A stretch of 64,000 nucleotides of DNA, from NCBI RefSeq assembly GCF_002266285.1, contig NZ_NPMS01000004.1, positions 248,001 to 312,000 of the forward strand, in the 5' to 3' direction. The translations under genes and the position numbers were made by a program. The notes under the pieces were generated by a model. The model ran no database searches, was not told the origin of the DNA, and saw nothing but the letters and a program-made list of their open reading frames with translations. Positions 49,321 through 58,435 of this stretch are shown here, piece after piece. Position 1 is the stretch's first letter. Each line of letters opens with the position of its first letter. The stretch comes from Virgibacillus indicus (GTDB taxonomy: Bacteria > Bacillota > Bacilli > Bacillales > Amphibacillaceae).

Positions 49321-50802
49321 TTACATACCTCCGCCAAATTGGGACATCAGTTGTGCGGACTGCATATTCATTCGTGAGATTGCTGATTCCATTGCAGTAA
49401 ATTGGCTCCAGTAACGATTTTCTCTCACTACTAATCGATCCTCAAATGCTGAGATACGTTCATTTAAATCCTTCATGCGTTTTCCCAGCGTATAATTTTC
49501 AAGTGTAGTATGTGTATCATTCCCGGCGCGTTCTCCAATTTGATTAATAGTTCTTTCAAGAGAATCCTCCAAACGATTTACAAGACCTCGACTTTCATTT
49601 TCATCACTATTGGAAAATAATTTCTGAACACCTGCCGGATCCTCTCGAAGTGCATCCCTTAAATCTTTTTCATTTACAACAAGTTTTCCACCATCCATGT
49701 AATCCTTGGATGTTTCAATACCAATTTGAGTTAACGAAGTAAATCCTCCACCTGTATCCACACTGGAATACCAGCTTTGACGCATGGAAAATAGCCCACT
49801 CGATAATGCAGATTCTCCCCTTAGAAGGCCGCTTTTTGCACGCTCTTCCCAAAGCTCAATTTCATCCTCGGACATATCCTTCTTCTGTTCATCCGTTAAT
49901 GGAGGATAGTCCCGATACTTTTCCTCTCGCTGGGATTCATTTAATGTCTCAACGACTTCATTGTATTTGTCGACGAACTTCATGATGGATTCAAAGGAAG
50001 ATTCAACATCGTTGGTGACCGTTAAGTTGGCACTGCCAACATCTTTAAATTGAAAATTTATACCATTTAGTTGGTAATCGTTTGTTTTAGAAGTCAGTTC
50101 CAATTCAGTATTATTATATTTAAACTTGGCATCTGTTCCACCTTGTTCCTTGGACATATGCAAATTTAGTGTGTTTTTGAAAAATGCATTGGAACCCTCG
50201 TAAAATACTATTTCTTTTCCATCTGGGTTGTAATTTCCTGTTCTAGTAGTCTCCATAATTACACGCTGGGACTGATCATCAAAAAACATCCGAACATTAT
50301 TATCATCATCCGAAACTCTTTTTAATAATTGATTTAATGTTTCTCCATCTTGAATGGTGTAATTATGTGTATCAGCTTCCCCTTTTTCATTATAAGTTGT
50401 GAACGTAAATTTTTGCTCCTGCACTCCTTGCTCTTTTAAGCTTGTATTAGGATCGAGATCAACAGCTGCTGTACTCATATTAATAGCATTTTTAGCCAAT
50501 TGAGTTACTTCAATACTATAAGACCCATTCGAAGCACTCGATGAACCGCTCGCCGTAACAGCACCTTCATTTGAAGAACTAACCATTTTTGAATTATACG
50601 TACTACTCATTTTCATATTCAGTATCATTTGGTCTAATTCTGATAGTTTTTTATTAACATCCCGAAATGCATCCCGTTTCCACTCAAGCATTGTTTTATC
50701 CTGTTGCATTTTATCAAGCGGAATTCGTTCAGCAGTCATTAATTTATTAACGATGGAATCAATATCCATCCCTGTCGCCAGTCCGCCTACCCGCATTACC
50801 AT
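49321..50802 (-). CDS. fliD: Flagellar filament cap FliD (HAP2)
   Basis: FliD pentamers cap the filament and help flagellin fold. The 493-residue protein begins with the family motif GGLATGMDIDSIVNKLM and has coiled-coil regions at both ends, with a variable middle. ATG 50802 follows GGAGAGG. It is second in the SigD-driven flaG-fliD-fliS-fliT operon. Confidence 0.94.
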   Translation of the reverse strand: MVMRVGGLATGMDIDSIVNKLMTAERIPLDKMQQDKTMLEWKRDAFRDVNKKLSELDQMILNMKMSSTYNSKMVSSSNEGAVTASGSSSASNGSYSIEVTQLAKNAINMSTAAVDLDPNTSLKEQGVQEQKFTFTTYNEKGEADTHNYTIQDGETLNQLLKRVSDDDNNVRMFFDDQSQRVIMETTRTGNYNPDGKEIVFYEGSNAFFKNTLNLHMSKEQGGTDAKFKYNNTELELTSKTNDYQLNGINFQFKDVGSANLTVTNDVESSFESIMKFVDKYNEVVETLNESQREEKYRDYPPLTDEQKKDMSEDEIELWEERAKSGLLRGESALSSGLFSMRQSWYSSVDTGGGFTSLTQIGIETSKDYMDGGKLVVNEKDLRDALREDPAGVQKLFSNSDENESRGLVNRLEDSLERTINQIGERAGNDTHTTLENYTLGKRMKDLNERISAFEDRLVVRENRYWSQFTAMESAISRMNMQSAQLMSQFGGGM

Positions 50803-50817
50803 TATATTCCTCTCCTT

Positions 50818-51183
50818 TTATATCTTTTCATCAACCAGAATTCCCATTAATTCCGCCATATCTGCATACATATCAAGGAATTTTTTTGGAGGGATTTCTT
50901 TAATAACTTCATCTGTTAAAGGATTAACTACTGTTACATAGTACTCATTTAGTTTTTCGTGATATTGAAATTTCAAATTTGTACGTAATGGCTCAATAAT
51001 TTCATTTAACTTGGAAATTACTGATTCAACCTTATCTTTATTTATCACAATTTCTTTATGTAAAGCTATTTTATTATCATTTCCTGCCTGTTCAGCGGAT
51101 TTATTCATAGCTGTTGTCATTTGCTTGTTGTGTTCGCCATTTAGCAGAGGCTGTGATTCATTCATCACTTTTTCCAATCGCAT
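50818..51183 (-). CDS. flaG: FlaG/YvyC flagellar protein
   Basis: The 121-residue protein has the FlaG domain at about 50-118: LKFQYHEKLNEYYVTVVNPLTDEVIKEIPP cut by short loops, followed by a C-terminal helix. FlaG affects filament length in other bacteria. It leads the fliD operon and has a SigD promoter 38 bases upstream of its start. In B. subtilis hag lies between csrA and this gene; here it does not. Confidence 0.9.
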   Translation of the reverse strand: MRLEKVMNESQPLLNGEHNKQMTTAMNKSAEQAGNDNKIALHKEIVINKDKVESVISKLNEIIEPLRTNLKFQYHEKLNEYYVTVVNPLTDEVIKEIPPKKFLDMYADMAELMGILVDEKI

Positions 51184-51220
51184 TTCTCATGCAACTCCTC
51201 AAGGCTCATATTTTCTTTTT

Positions 51221-51248
51221 ATATCGGCTCAAAACAACAAATCATTTA
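51221..51248 (-). promoter_or_regulatory. SigD (flagellar) promoter of flaG-fliD-fliS-fliT
   Basis: On the minus strand TAAA (51248-51245), 16 bases, then a perfect GCCGATAT (51228-51221). This matches the SigD consensus TAAA-N15-GCCGATAT within one base of spacing. Confidence 0.9.
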
Positions 51249-51282
51249 GGATTTACTAATAAATAATTTATAAGGCAGTTAT

Positions 51283-51504
51283 CTATTTATTTTCTTTTAA
51301 AAGCTGGACTAAATCCAAAGAGACATTTGCTGCTTCATTATTCTGTTCCTGAATATCCAGATAAATTTCTTTCCGGTGAATATCCACCGATTTGGGTGCA
51401 TCAATACCGATTTTTATTTGATCGCCTTCAATAGCCAGGATCTTAATTTCAATATCATCACCTATTTGGATTGCTTCATTCTTCTTTCTTGTTAATACAA
51501 GCAT
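51283..51504 (-). CDS. csrA: Carbon storage/flagellin translation regulator CsrA
   Basis: A 73-residue RNA-binding dimer beginning [20 protein letters not shown]. In B. subtilis CsrA represses hag translation and is held by FliW. The start lies 2 bases after the fliW stop. Its regulated target hag is not adjacent here. Confidence 0.96.
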   Translation of the reverse strand: MLVLTRKKNEAIQIGDDIEIKILAIEGDQIKIGIDAPKSVDIHRKEIYLDIQEQNNEAANVSLDLVQLLKENK

Positions 51505-51506
51505 AC

Positions 51507-51956
51507 CTATTCTCCTTTCACTTTCTCTGGATTCCCTTGAGTAATCGGAGCTTTCGTTGGATAATCGTCTATATTTAAAATATATTGTTTTCCCAGTTTG
51601 TGATTAGGATTAATAATAATTGGTGCTTTTAAATTAAGTGTACTTGCTTGAAATGGACTTTTTAATGTAACAATTGTCAGAACTGTGACATCCTTCTCAT
51701 TACTAATTGCCAGGCTTTCCATCAAATTATTATCAAGATCAAATGAATAATCACGGTAAATATGATATGGATTTGTAACGATAAATGCAGTATCTGCCGT
51801 AGAAACAGATTGTAAAATTTGAAAAACCGGATTATCCGGCAAATCCAACAAAACAAAACCTGTCTCATTTATAAAACCCGGAAGACCCGCAGAAAACTGT
51901 ATTATTTTAGATTCGTCAATTTCTAAGTCCCCTAAATACTTTGTTTGAATATACAT
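51507..51956 (-). CDS. fliW: Flagellar assembly factor FliW
   Basis: The 149-residue protein has the FliW pattern: [21 protein letters not shown] near the start (shown in part), [21 protein letters not shown] core, and [20 protein letters not shown]. FliW sequesters CsrA and binds flagellin, coupling flagellin synthesis to secretion. It lies immediately before csrA. Confidence 0.94.
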   Translation of the reverse strand: MYIQTKYLGDLEIDESKIIQFSAGLPGFINETGFVLLDLPDNPVFQILQSVSTADTAFIVTNPYHIYRDYSFDLDNNLMESLAISNEKDVTVLTIVTLKSPFQASTLNLKAPIIINPNHKLGKQYILNIDDYPTKAPITQGNPEKVKGE

Positions 51957-51974
51957 GTTGGGTTGTCATCCTTT

Positions 51975-52538
51975 CTAACCAAATAAATTTATATAATCGA
52001 TTTCTAATTGTTGATATTGCTGCATGCTGATATCAACCGAACCTTGTTTATAAATGTGCTCCGGCTTACGAATCGTTGCTTCAATAACAGGCTTATTTGT
52101 TTGCACATCTATTTGTACCTCTGACGGCTGATAACTTGTTTTAACAGCAAACCGGGATGGGATAAATTTAATTCCGAGTGACTGCTTCGCTCGATAACCA
52201 TTCGCTATAGCCTGAGATGCAATAGGATTCCCCTTATTTTCTATCTTCATTAACTCACTGCCTTGCTGCGCCCGTCTGGCCATACCCGCTTGCAGATCCT
52301 GCAGGCCAGCACGTGCAAATTTGTCATTCCGTTTCGTAATATGCATTAAATTCATATCTTCCCAGGCTTGAGTTTGGTCAATTTGAAGCTTGGATGGGGT
52401 TGTGGTCATTGATATTTCAGCTTGCGGCTGTTGAATGGAAATTTTAGCATTCGGCTGCTGAATCTCTTGTTTCCCTGCTGTTTGCTGAATCTGAATTTTT
52501 GCCATTTGTGAATCTATCCGGATTTGAGGTAAACGCAT
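51975..52538 (-). CDS. yviE: YviE-like flagellar-operon protein (DUF6470)
   Basis: A 187-residue protein from ATG 52538 (after GAGGAGG). The N-terminal third has repeats of IQIQQ / ISIQQPQAEI type giving a Gln/Ile-rich beta-prone region; the rest is charged. The family is found only within flagellar operons, between flgL and fliW, and its function is unknown. Confidence 0.85.
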   Translation of the reverse strand: MRLPQIRIDSQMAKIQIQQTAGKQEIQQPNAKISIQQPQAEISMTTTPSKLQIDQTQAWEDMNLMHITKRNDKFARAGLQDLQAGMARRAQQGSELMKIENKGNPIASQAIANGYRAKQSLGIKFIPSRFAVKTSYQPSEVQIDVQTNKPVIEATIRKPEHIYKQGSVDISMQQYQQLEIDYINLFG

Positions 52539-52601
52539 ATAATTCCTCCTCAAAAGTAATAAAACCCCGAACCCTCTATGGGCCAGGGTAAAATAATTGT
52601 A

Positions 52602-53471
52602 CTATCTCAGAAAATCCATCAGTGATGGCTGTATAATTCTGGATCCTGCTGACAATGCTGCACGATGCAGACTTTCCTGTGTAATTAATTCCGTAATTGC
52701 TTTAGAATAATCAACATCTTCATTCTTCGACATCATACTTGTAGCAATAACCTCTTGTTCGCCCAAACGGTTTTCAATTAATTCCAGACGGTTCATACGG
52801 GCTCCTAAATCAGCACGGTTGTTAATGAGGCCGTTGATGCCTTTATCAAGTTCTTCAATACTTGCGGAAATATCCTCACCCGTGCCACTTAATGCAGTTT
52901 CAAAATTATTGATGGTTTTAAATATTTCTCCAAACACATCTTCTCCATTAACATTTACAGTTAATTTTGTACCATTTGATACTTCAATTTTAACATCGGA
53001 GCTTTCTCCTCCAAAAGTCCCTTCTATAAGGTCAACTTCAGGAGGTTCGTCAGTATTTGTCCCATTAAAAATATACTTTCCGTTAACTTCTGTTTCTGCA
53101 ATATCCTTTAAGTGTTCTTTTAACTGGGTAACTTCCTCTTTGATACTAGTAAGTTCTTCTGTATCATTGGTGCCATTACTCGCCTTTACAGCCAATTCGC
53201 GTAACCTTTGCATTGCCTGTGTTGCCTTATCAAGTGCAGCATCGGAATTATCCATCCAATTATGAACTTCATTCGTATTACGTTTAAATTGTTCAATTTC
53301 AGTTACCTGACTGCGGTAATTCATCCCTTTCATGGCGATTACAGGATCGTCAGAAGGAAGATTAATTTTTTTACCGGTATTTAACTGATCCATAATCGTA
53401 CCCATTTTCGAATAGCTATTGGATAAATTATGTAACATATTATTAGATAGCATTCCTTGTGTAACTCTCAT
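52602..53471 (-). CDS. flgL: Hook-filament junction protein FlgL (HAP3)
   Basis: A 289-residue flagellin-like protein beginning MRVTQGMLSNNMLHNLSNSYS with the D0/D1 coiled-coil halves at both ends. FlgL joins hook and filament. It follows flgK by 11 bases. It contains the flagellin N domain, but its size, ends and context mark it as FlgL rather than Hag. Confidence 0.93.
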   Translation of the reverse strand: MRVTQGMLSNNMLHNLSNSYSKMGTIMDQLNTGKKINLPSDDPVIAMKGMNYRSQVTEIEQFKRNTNEVHNWMDNSDAALDKATQAMQRLRELAVKASNGTNDTEELTSIKEEVTQLKEHLKDIAETEVNGKYIFNGTNTDEPPEVDLIEGTFGGESSDVKIEVSNGTKLTVNVNGEDVFGEIFKTINNFETALSGTGEDISASIEELDKGINGLINNRADLGARMNRLELIENRLGEQEVIATSMMSKNEDVDYSKAITELITQESLHRAALSAGSRIIQPSLMDFLR

Positions 53472-53481
53472 CGCTACTTAC

Positions 53482-54903
53482 CTACCTTCCTACTAATCCC
53501 ATACTGTTGATAATTCTATCAATCATTTCATCAATCGTCGTCATACTTCTTGCAGCAGCATTATATGCGTGCTGAAATTTGATCATGTTAGACATTTCCT
53601 CATCCAGTGAGACGGAGCTTACAGACATTCGTTGGTTTTCTACTTGTGAACGTAGAATAATTGTATTGTCAGCCATCCGATTTGCTTGCTGTGCTTCAAC
53701 ACCCAATTCACCAATAATAGATTGAAAGTATCCCTTTACGGATTTATCTTCTAAGCCATCTAGGCTCTTTTCAAATAAATCAGCTAAATCTGAAGCAATC
53801 TTTCCATCATTGTTTTCATTACTTGCCACTATTTCATCAGCCGAATCTAAAGCAACTTTGATATTGCCGGCAGCTCCGGTCTCTTCCACATCGAAGAAAT
53901 TACTATGAATTCCATTAAAAGCATCAGCAAACTTATAAGCCATTTTATCTAAATTCGAAAGCATTTCCGGATAGGTAACTTCGTAGGATTCCACTAGACC
54001 CTTTAAAGAACCATTTGACTCTTTTATGTCAGTACCGCCGGCTTCCAGGGTAAGTGTTTCCTCTCCAGTTGCTTCATTTACTTCAAAGTTAACATCAATT
54101 TTATTTAAAATTCCTTCTTCTTCATCAATTAAAGTACCTAAAACATTACCTTCACTATCCATTACATCAATCTTCTTTAGACCATCGGCAATATCCAAGG
54201 AGCTCTCACCACTACTCTGGTCAGTTACTTTTATATTAACAATTTTAGACAACTCATCAATTAATCGATCACGCTCATCATATAAATCATTGGCCAAAAA
54301 CCCGTGTGGTTCCACTTGTTTTACCTGCTCATTAATATTATGTATTTGTTCAATTAATGAATTTGCATCCTTTACGGTTGTGTCTATCTGAGATTTTAAA
54401 TCACCTTGAATAGAGTTCAATGAATTTGACAAGTAGTTAAAGGTATCTGCTACTGCTTGACCCCTTTGAAAAACTACTGATCTCACACCGGAATCTTTTT
54501 CTGGATTAGCTGCAAGATCCTGAAGCGACTGCCAAAACTGATCCATCGTTTTCGACAATCCACTTTCCGAAGGCTCATTCATTACATTTTCCAGACGGCT
54601 TAATGCATCAGCTTTTGTCTCCCAATAGCCTGATTTACTGTTTTCTCCGCGAAATTGAATATCCAAAAATTCATTTCGGATTCGCTGAACTGAACCTGCT
54701 TGAACACCTGTGCCCATCTGTCCGGGAATTTGCGGTCTGTTTCGGGAGCCTGCAGGATATGGGTTCATTGTTTCAAAATTAACACGCTGTCTGGAATATC
54801 CATCCGTATTAGCATTTGAAATATTATGTCCGGTTGTATATAGAGCTGATTGTTGTGCAAAAAGGGCTTGTTTAGCCATTTCCAATCCGTGAAATGTACT
54901 CAT
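53482..54903 (-). CDS. flgK: Hook-associated protein FlgK (HAP1)
   Basis: The 473-residue protein starts MSTFHGLEMAKQALFAQQSA and has the rod/hook motif NISNANTDGYSRQRV at about 27-41, and a C-terminal helix ending IDEMIDRIINSMGLVGR. FlgK forms the first junction zone above the hook. It lies in the flgM-flgN-flgK-flgL operon; FlgN is its chaperone. Confidence 0.95.
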   Translation of the reverse strand: MSTFHGLEMAKQALFAQQSALYTTGHNISNANTDGYSRQRVNFETMNPYPAGSRNRPQIPGQMGTGVQAGSVQRIRNEFLDIQFRGENSKSGYWETKADALSRLENVMNEPSESGLSKTMDQFWQSLQDLAANPEKDSGVRSVVFQRGQAVADTFNYLSNSLNSIQGDLKSQIDTTVKDANSLIEQIHNINEQVKQVEPHGFLANDLYDERDRLIDELSKIVNIKVTDQSSGESSLDIADGLKKIDVMDSEGNVLGTLIDEEEGILNKIDVNFEVNEATGEETLTLEAGGTDIKESNGSLKGLVESYEVTYPEMLSNLDKMAYKFADAFNGIHSNFFDVEETGAAGNIKVALDSADEIVASNENNDGKIASDLADLFEKSLDGLEDKSVKGYFQSIIGELGVEAQQANRMADNTIILRSQVENQRMSVSSVSLDEEMSNMIKFQHAYNAAARSMTTIDEMIDRIINSMGLVGR

Positions 54904-54923
54904 TTGTAAACTCCTTTAATTTC

Positions 54924-55418
54924 CTAAGCTTTTGAGTCAAATACAGAACGTTTATTAGTCTCTGGTTCTGACCCTTTTTTATTTCCATAGTTCATATTTT
55001 TTATCGATGGATTCATCATATCAAGTGAAAGCTGAACAAATTGCATGGACTGATTAATCAATGCATGATTTAGCTGCTCCTGCTGCTTCAATTTTGTAAT
55101 TGTTTCCGTTAATTTAATCGTTATTTTTCCCAAAGTTGTTTTTTCCTGTTCCTCTGTTACGAGTTCCAGCATATTGGTTATTGTTGCATCACCTGTTGGC
55201 AATCGCTTACGCGCAAACCATTCTTCAACTTCCGTCTGACGCTTAGCCTCAGCCTGCTCTACCGCTCGAACGGTCTTCCTCTCCTTTAGGAGTACAGCTT
55301 GGAGATTATCAATGGAACCATCTTTTACGATCTTTGTTTTTTCAAGAGATATTTCTAATAGTTCCATGTGCAGGTTAACCAATTTTTCAAGTGACTTAAT
55401 GATTGTTTGTACGGACAA
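54924..55418 (-). CDS. flgN: Flagellar export chaperone FlgN
   Basis: A 164-residue helical protein (VQTIIKSLEKLVNLHMELLE) of FlgN type. It is the chaperone for FlgK and FlgL. The position between flgM and flgK matches B. subtilis yvyG, and the length is as expected. Confidence 0.88.
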   Translation of the reverse strand: MSVQTIIKSLEKLVNLHMELLEISLEKTKIVKDGSIDNLQAVLLKERKTVRAVEQAEAKRQTEVEEWFARKRLPTGDATITNMLELVTEEQEKTTLGKITIKLTETITKLKQQEQLNHALINQSMQFVQLSLDMMNPSIKNMNYGNKKGSEPETNKRSVFDSKA

Positions 55419-55443
55419 AACAATGTCCTCCTTTTACACTTAC

Positions 55444-55707
55444 TTACTTTTTCGACCAGAAATCAATCATTTTTTGTGCTGTTTTCTCATGATTAATTTT
55501 ATACTCCCCGGATTCCACTGCATTTTTAATTTCCTGTACATAAGCAGCACGCTTCGCATTTGGCTTTTCATTTTCCTGTAATTGTTTGGCATGGCTGGAG
55601 ATTTCAATTTGGTCTTTTTTATTGATTTCTTTTTTTACTTCATTTTGCTTTTGTATCTGATTTTTATAAGGGTTAAAGTTTGTTTGGTTAGGACCGTTGA
55701 TCTTCAA
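55444..55707 (-). CDS. flgM: Anti-sigma-D factor FlgM
   Basis: An 87-residue polar protein: MKINGPNQTNFNPYKNQIQK, then DQIEISSHAKQLQ and VQEIKNAVESGEYKINHEKTA, with the FlgM C-terminal helix that binds SigD. It is exported when the hook is complete, releasing SigD. A SigD promoter precedes it (55765-55789), giving the usual feedback. Confidence 0.9.
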   Translation of the reverse strand: MKINGPNQTNFNPYKNQIQKQNEVKKEINKKDQIEISSHAKQLQENEKPNAKRAAYVQEIKNAVESGEYKINHEKTAQKMIDFWSKK

Positions 55708-55764
55708 TGAATCATCACCCCTTTTTCAGTATTTATTCCGCTGCAATTTTTATTCTTATTGTTA

Positions 55765-55789
55765 TTATCGGCATTATATATATTATTTA
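55765..55789 (-). promoter_or_regulatory. SigD promoter of flgM-flgN-flgK-flgL
   Basis: On the minus strand TAAA (55789-55786), 13 bases, GCCGATAA (55772-55765). One mismatch to GCCGATAT and a slightly short spacer. Confidence 0.75.
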
Positions 55790-55804
55790 AAGAAAAAATT
55801 ACTT

Positions 55805-56218
55805 TTACTTTTTCTCGAAGTTATAATAAATCGTATTTTTTTCTTTATTTTTATCTGATTGTGCCAGTTTCTCCAATTCTTCATGTCTTAGCAGATCATT
55901 GCGCAATTCTTTCGTGCAATTCTCACATAAATGCCCTGAAACAATGGATGTGCCACATCGTTCACAAGAATATGCCAGTTTTGGAAATTGTGAAGGGTGC
56001 AGACGTTTTTCCCTGATGAACTTAATAATAAAAGCCTCCTTGGCGCCTGTTGCCTTAATTATCTCTTCCATTGTTGCCTCTCTATTTTTTCTTTCACGCA
56101 GAAATCGGTAAACTATCTCAAATACTTTTTCTTCTTCTTTATAACATTTTTGACAAATGTCACGTATGCCTTTTACAAATACATCATTACAACGAGAGCA
56201 ATTTGCAAGTTCAGCCAT
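55805..56218 (-). CDS. yvyF: YvyF flagellar-operon zinc-finger protein
   Basis: The 137-residue protein has two Cys clusters: CSRCNDVF...CQKC at the N terminus and CERCGTS...CENC at about 94-111, with a helical section between resembling a helix-turn-helix (EATMEEIIKATGAKEAFI). The family is known as a flagellar operon protein related to MvyF. ATG 56218 follows GAGGGA. The function is not settled. It lies between comFC and flgM as in B. subtilis. Confidence 0.88.
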   Translation of the reverse strand: MAELANCSRCNDVFVKGIRDICQKCYKEEEKVFEIVYRFLRERKNREATMEEIIKATGAKEAFIIKFIREKRLHPSQFPKLAYSCERCGTSIVSGHLCENCTKELRNDLLRHEELEKLAQSDKNKEKNTIYYNFEKK

Positions 56219-56262
56219 TGAACATTCCCTCATTTCATTAGTCATTATAGCACAATATTTTA

Positions 56263-56943
56263 CTACCCTCGCACTAGTGTACATGCATAAACTCTTGTAC
56301 AGCCATGCTCTTTTAGCAGACTGGCTGCATGACGTAAAGTAGTGCCAGTTGTATATATATCATCGACAAGAACAACAGGATTGTTAATAGTTTCATTAAT
56401 TGCAAATGGATTTTTTGTAAAGATTCTTTCATAACGTGTCTTCTTGGACTGCTTCTCACCATGTTTTCGGGATAGTATTGCACAAGTCTCTATTGGCAAA
56501 AAGTCTGCCAGCATTTGCGCCTGATTAAATGCCCGTTCTGTCAGTCTTTTTGTACTTAATGGAATTGGAACAGCAATTGCATTCTTCTCAAGAAAAGTGA
56601 ATTTTTTCCTGAACGATTTGACGAAGGGCTCCTTAAAGGCGTTTCCCAGAAAATAGTCCCCTCTATATTTCCATTTGGCAATCAGCTCTTGCATAAAAGC
56701 ATTATAGTTAAAAACCGAATGATTGAACATTAATGGATCCTCAACTGATTGTTTTTCCCACCACCTGCAGTCCGAACAGACTTCTTCGTTAGTTATGCGG
56801 CTGCATCGTGAACAACACTTTCCGCTTAATACTTCCATCTTGCTTTTACATTCCTGGCATAACAATGCTTTTCCGTCCAGCAGAAGCAGGTTTTTCCAGC
56901 TTGTTTCGTGCATTATTTGTTCATGACACCATAAACACTGCAT
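56263..56943 (-). CDS. comFC: Competence protein ComFC
   Basis: The 226-residue protein has an N-terminal zinc-binding region (CLWCHEQ, CQEC, CSRC, CSDC) and a C-terminal phosphoribosyltransferase-like domain with VVLVDDIYTTGTTLRHA (PRPP loop). ComFC works with the ComFA ATPase in taking up single-stranded DNA. It starts one base after the comFA stop; there is no comFB between them. Confidence 0.93.
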   Translation of the reverse strand: MQCLWCHEQIMHETSWKNLLLLDGKALLCQECKSKMEVLSGKCCSRCSRITNEEVCSDCRWWEKQSVEDPLMFNHSVFNYNAFMQELIAKWKYRGDYFLGNAFKEPFVKSFRKKFTFLEKNAIAVPIPLSTKRLTERAFNQAQMLADFLPIETCAILSRKHGEKQSKKTRYERIFTKNPFAINETINNPVVLVDDIYTTGTTLRHAASLLKEHGCTRVYACTLVRG

Positions 56944-56944
56944 T

Positions 56945-58363
56945 TTATGAAAAACCTCCCCTCTTATTCATAGAAATAATAGAATTTTTTGCTTCTACCA
57001 TTGCGTCTGTCTTTCCATCATGAAAAAACAGAACCTCCCCTGTGGGATCATCTGGACTTCTTCCTGCTCTTCCAGAAATTTGAACAAGGGCTGCTTCATC
57101 AAAAACAATATGTCCAGCATCCAATACAGCAACATCCACAGATGGAAACGTTACACCGCGCTCGAGAATCGTCGTTGTAAGCAGAACTTCGATTTTCTTT
57201 TCTCGAAACAGCTCTACTTTTTCCTTTCTGTCAGGATCTGTTGCATGAACAGCGCAGAGACTATCATTGCTGGAAAGTATCTGCTTATCTATTAAAATTT
57301 GAGTGAGATTATCTTTCATCTTATCAGCTAATTTAATTGTTGGGACAAAAACTAACAACCGTCTCTTGGGATTTTTCCGATGATCTAGCCATTTTAAAAA
57401 AGCTGTGGGTGGCTTATAGCTTTTTAATTCCTTTCTTAGGTCAAAACACATCTTAAACAGTGGTACAGGTAAAGGCTTGCCATGAAATCGAACGGGAACA
57501 AAAATATGCGGGAGTTTCTTTTGTCTGATTTGCTTTTGGTGCTCGCTTCGAGGAGTTGCGGTTAAATAAATGGTTGTATTAGAAGAGGCTTTTGAACGGT
57601 TCGCAGCAAATGGGAGTGATTGGTCTGCATGATAGGGGAATGCATCGATCTCATCAATGATCAAAACATCGAATGCTTCTTTATACCGGAGCAGCTGGTG
57701 TGTAGTTGAAATAATAATCTGTGCGGTTGCATCCTTATCAGGACTTCCACCATACAATGCGGCTACTTCAGTTGAAGAAAATGCAGACTTGATTCGCGGC
57801 AGCAGTTCCCGTACAACATCTGCCCGGGGAGTAGCAATACAAATTCGTTTTCCTTGCATTAAAGCTTCCGATATACCTGGATAAAGCATCTCAGTTTTTC
57901 CTGCACCGCAGACTGCCCAAATGAGGAGCTCTTTTTCCTTATTTCTTATTGCATTCACAATTCGATTTGCAGCCTGCTGCTGAACATTCGTCAGCTTGCC
58001 TATCCAGGAACATGGATCCTCAAGACTTGGCCATATTGGCGCTTCTCCACTCCATAAATAAAGGGCTTCACATTCCATTACCCGTCCCATTTCAATACAA
58101 TTACGGCAGTATAGATGTGTTTTTTTACAGGATTGACAGGGAATTGCTGCAAATAAGGATTGCTTTTGATTGTTGCAGCGCTGGCACTGATTGCTGAGTT
58201 TTTTTCGTTTAATGGATTTACTGGGTGTGAATAAATTTGCGGAACAAAGTTTTTGAAAGAGGGCTTCATTCAGAGGGATTTCATTTCGCAGCAACAGTTT
58301 TCCCGAAAACCGTTTTGCCAATTGCTGATTGGTAAAATCTGGTGGTGCCTTTTTTGGTTGCAT
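56945..58363 (-). CDS. comFA: ComFA, DNA-uptake helicase/ATPase
   Basis: The 472-residue DEAD-box-like ATPase drives transforming DNA across the membrane. It has a four-Cys zinc motif (CQRC...CQSC / CRNC, about 60-90), Walker A VCGAGKTE (about 150), motif II IIDEIDAFPY, motif III LTATPR and motif VI QISGRAGRS. Start ATG follows GGGAGA. All motifs are intact, so the competence machinery appears functional here. Confidence 0.95.
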   Translation of the reverse strand: MQPKKAPPDFTNQQLAKRFSGKLLLRNEIPLNEALFQKLCSANLFTPSKSIKRKKLSNQCQRCNNQKQSLFAAIPCQSCKKTHLYCRNCIEMGRVMECEALYLWSGEAPIWPSLEDPCSWIGKLTNVQQQAANRIVNAIRNKEKELLIWAVCGAGKTEMLYPGISEALMQGKRICIATPRADVVRELLPRIKSAFSSTEVAALYGGSPDKDATAQIIISTTHQLLRYKEAFDVLIIDEIDAFPYHADQSLPFAANRSKASSNTTIYLTATPRSEHQKQIRQKKLPHIFVPVRFHGKPLPVPLFKMCFDLRKELKSYKPPTAFLKWLDHRKNPKRRLLVFVPTIKLADKMKDNLTQILIDKQILSSNDSLCAVHATDPDRKEKVELFREKKIEVLLTTTILERGVTFPSVDVAVLDAGHIVFDEAALVQISGRAGRSPDDPTGEVLFFHDGKTDAMVEAKNSIISMNKRGGFS

Positions 58364-58435
58364 AATACTCTCTCCCTTATCAGATCATAGTAAGCCATCA
58401 CCCTCAATTGGCTGATGGCTCGATGATTTAAATTG

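Noticed and set aside
52602..53471. flgL as the missing flagellin gene
   Set aside because: Ends, operon place behind flgK and lack of a filament-type variable domain mark it as FlgL.
58381..58432. Terminator after degV's neighbour comFA side (GCCATCA...TGATGGC)
   Set aside because: The stem is short, and there is no T run on the minus strand.
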